64,000 bases of DNA, taken from NCBI RefSeq assembly GCF_023278565.1, contig NC_064676.1, positions 4,712,001-4,776,000 of the forward strand, given 5' to 3'. Numbering within the stretch: position 1 is the stretch's first letter; each line of letters starts with the position of its first letter. Below, in pieces: positions 62,501-64,000 of the stretch. Below the pieces are notes generated by a model. It saw only the letters and a program-made list of their open reading frames with translations. It was not told where the DNA came from and made no database searches. Position numbers and translations under genes: made by a program. The stretch comes from Colletotrichum lupini. Its lineage: Eukaryota; Ascomycota; Sordariomycetes; Glomerellales; Glomerellaceae.

Positions 62501-64000
62501 ATATTTTATTTTAATTAGCTCTTTTTTAGATCCTTATACTTAATTAGTTTTAAAAAGGATTACTAAGACTAATTACCCTACCCTATTCTAATTATCCCTT
62601 AATTTCTTTTTTTTCTAATTTTTTATAAAAAGAAATTATCTTAAATTAGTCCTAATTATTATATATAGTTAATCGTATTAAGCCCTTTACTTACCCTTCC
62701 TCTTTATAATTACTTTTTTTATTTCTTCTACCTTTTTTACTTAGTTCTTATCCTATTCTTTCTTAATAATCTCCCGATTTTAACTTTTATTACCTTAATT
62801 CTCCCTAACTTTTTTTATTAATAGTAGTATTTAAAGAGTATAAGTTAGAGTTATATATATAGCTTTTATAATTAGGTCGTTATACTAATCAACTTATTAC
62901 TCCCTCGTACTCTTATTAATATTAGCTTTATTTATATATGTACTATAACGCTATAAAATATCTTAATAAAATTTAACTAGCCCTTAAAATTAGCATTTAC
63001 TATTTTTTTATATAATTTAATTATAGTTAAAGAGGGTATATTGAATAGCTTCTTATTTTAACTAAACCCTTAGTATTTTAATTAAAGTTTTTATAATAGG
63101 GCTATTCTTATCCCTAACTAAAGTACTTAAAGAACTACTCCCCTAATTATTTAAATTAGTTTTATTAAGAACTAAGCTAAGGTATAATAGCGACTTAAGT
63201 AGTAATATATTTTATAAAGACTACGTAACTCGACAGGTCTTAGGGGTATTAATTAAGTATATGAGTTAATTATTAATAATAGTATTTAAATACTAATTAG
63301 TAACTTTCGTTAATTTAATTACTTACGGAGTCCGATTAGGGTTATTACTTATTATAAATCCTTAGGTATTTTTTAGTATTTTTAAGGATTAAAATAGTAG
63401 GATTAACTTTTTAAAAATAGTAAGTTCTTAATTAAGGCTCTTAGTTATATTTTTTATTTTTTTTAAAATACGTAAAATCTATAAAAATATAATAACCGTA
63501 ATTACGTAAGCTATAGATTCTTAAATCCTATTTAGTAAATTTAAAGCTAAGTAAGTAAGAACCGGATTCTTAAAGAGTCGGTACTTTATAAGCATTAGTT
63601 ATAACGTAATTAGAGTTATTTAAGTTAATATAGGGCTTATTTTTGAAGTCCCGATTATATATTATATTTTAAAGGACCTTTTTAAAAGAGGTCTTATTAT
63701 ATTAAAAAAGTAATAACCGTTATATTAAAACTTTTAGCTAATTTATTAAATCTAAGTTACGTAGAGCTTATTATCAAATAGTTTAAAATATTTATAGGTT
63801 ATTTAATATATATTATAAATTAAGTTAAGCTAGTTATATCGGACCGTGTTACGAAACTACTTAAATATATATAGACCGTATTTTTATTTACCTAGTTATT
63901 ATATTATAAGGATTATGTAAGCGCTTATATTAATTAGTTACTAAATATAAAAAACCGTATTAATCTAATTATAAAAAGCTTTTAATACTTAAATATTATT
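59573..64000 (-). mobile_element. Ty1/Copia retrotransposon, 3' part of pol, continues past the window
   Basis: On the minus strand, allowing RIP-type changes: the RT end reads KALYGLKQAPR then a VDDF motif (about 62050-61860). The RNase H region follows (about 60850-60000), with motifs like GSLMYA-TRP, EAVKRVFRYLRGT, GYSDSDWAG, STRKSTSGYLF, EAEF-AL, IIIKTDN and VEYLP. RT upstream of RNase H at the end of pol is the Copia order. Integrase and Gag should lie toward or beyond 64000. The left part (59573-59990) would be the 3' end or LTR; no LTR pair is visible. Interrupted by family A at 60853-61827. No intact frame. Confidence 0.82.
60853..61827 (-). mobile_element. Family A retroelement, near full-length (975 bp), inside Copia
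   Basis: 14-bp duplications AACTTCCTTTATAT at 60839-60852 and 61828-61841. T-rich 3' end at the left (TTGTTTATTTTTTATTG), 5' terminus CCCCAAAGGG at the right. RIP-degraded except at the ends. Best example for the family boundaries together with 47130-48177. Confidence 0.95.

Overview
The window looks like nuclear DNA of a filamentous ascomycete (Pezizomycotina; class not resolved). Its three genes have 50-90 bp introns with GT..AG ends, and one has a canonical TACTAAC branch site. The rest is repeat DNA with a very strong repeat-induced point mutation (RIP) signature: CpA/TpG nearly gone, TpA in excess, CpG retained.

Layout. (1) 1-7354 is ordinary gene-rich sequence with three housekeeping genes: the 5' end and middle of a MAK21/NOC1-type ribosome-biogenesis gene (minus strand, running off the left edge), a mitochondrial-type prolyl-tRNA synthetase (plus, seven exons), and prefoldin subunit 5 (plus, five exons). 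MAK21 and the synthetase are divergent and share an ~800 bp upstream region. The last 12 codons of the prefoldin gene lie right at the edge of the repeat block. (2) 7355-64000 is a continuous AT-rich block with no intact host gene, built of nested, RIP-damaged transposable elements.

The block contains three complete Ty3/Gypsy chromovirus copies (8010-16049, 24936-32391, 34350-42391) with 190-bp LTRs and 5-bp target duplications, and a fourth, inverted, broken copy (20265-24759 plus its LTR at 33408-33600). It also holds the RNase H/RT end of a Ty1/Copia element on the minus strand (59573-64000) and a Gag fragment of a second Gypsy lineage (57758-59147). Two abundant non-coding families, here called A (~1.0 kb) and B (~1.1 kb), are present in many copies. 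Both have a fixed 3' end, variable 5' truncation and 10-17-bp target duplications, which points to target-primed (LINE/SINE-like) insertion. An unclassified repeat U is present in two long copies and one part copy.

Most notable: the Gypsy family carries a third reading frame of about 700 codons between the chromodomain and the 3' LTR, readable in one frame to a stop next to the polypurine tract. Families A and B appear undescribed as far as I can tell. A 165-bp near-perfect hairpin has arms that match the 3' end of family B. Very short A and B insertions have kept CpA/TpG while long copies are saturated with RIP. I could not run alignments or searches; repeat boundaries rest on target-site duplications and by-eye comparison of copies.
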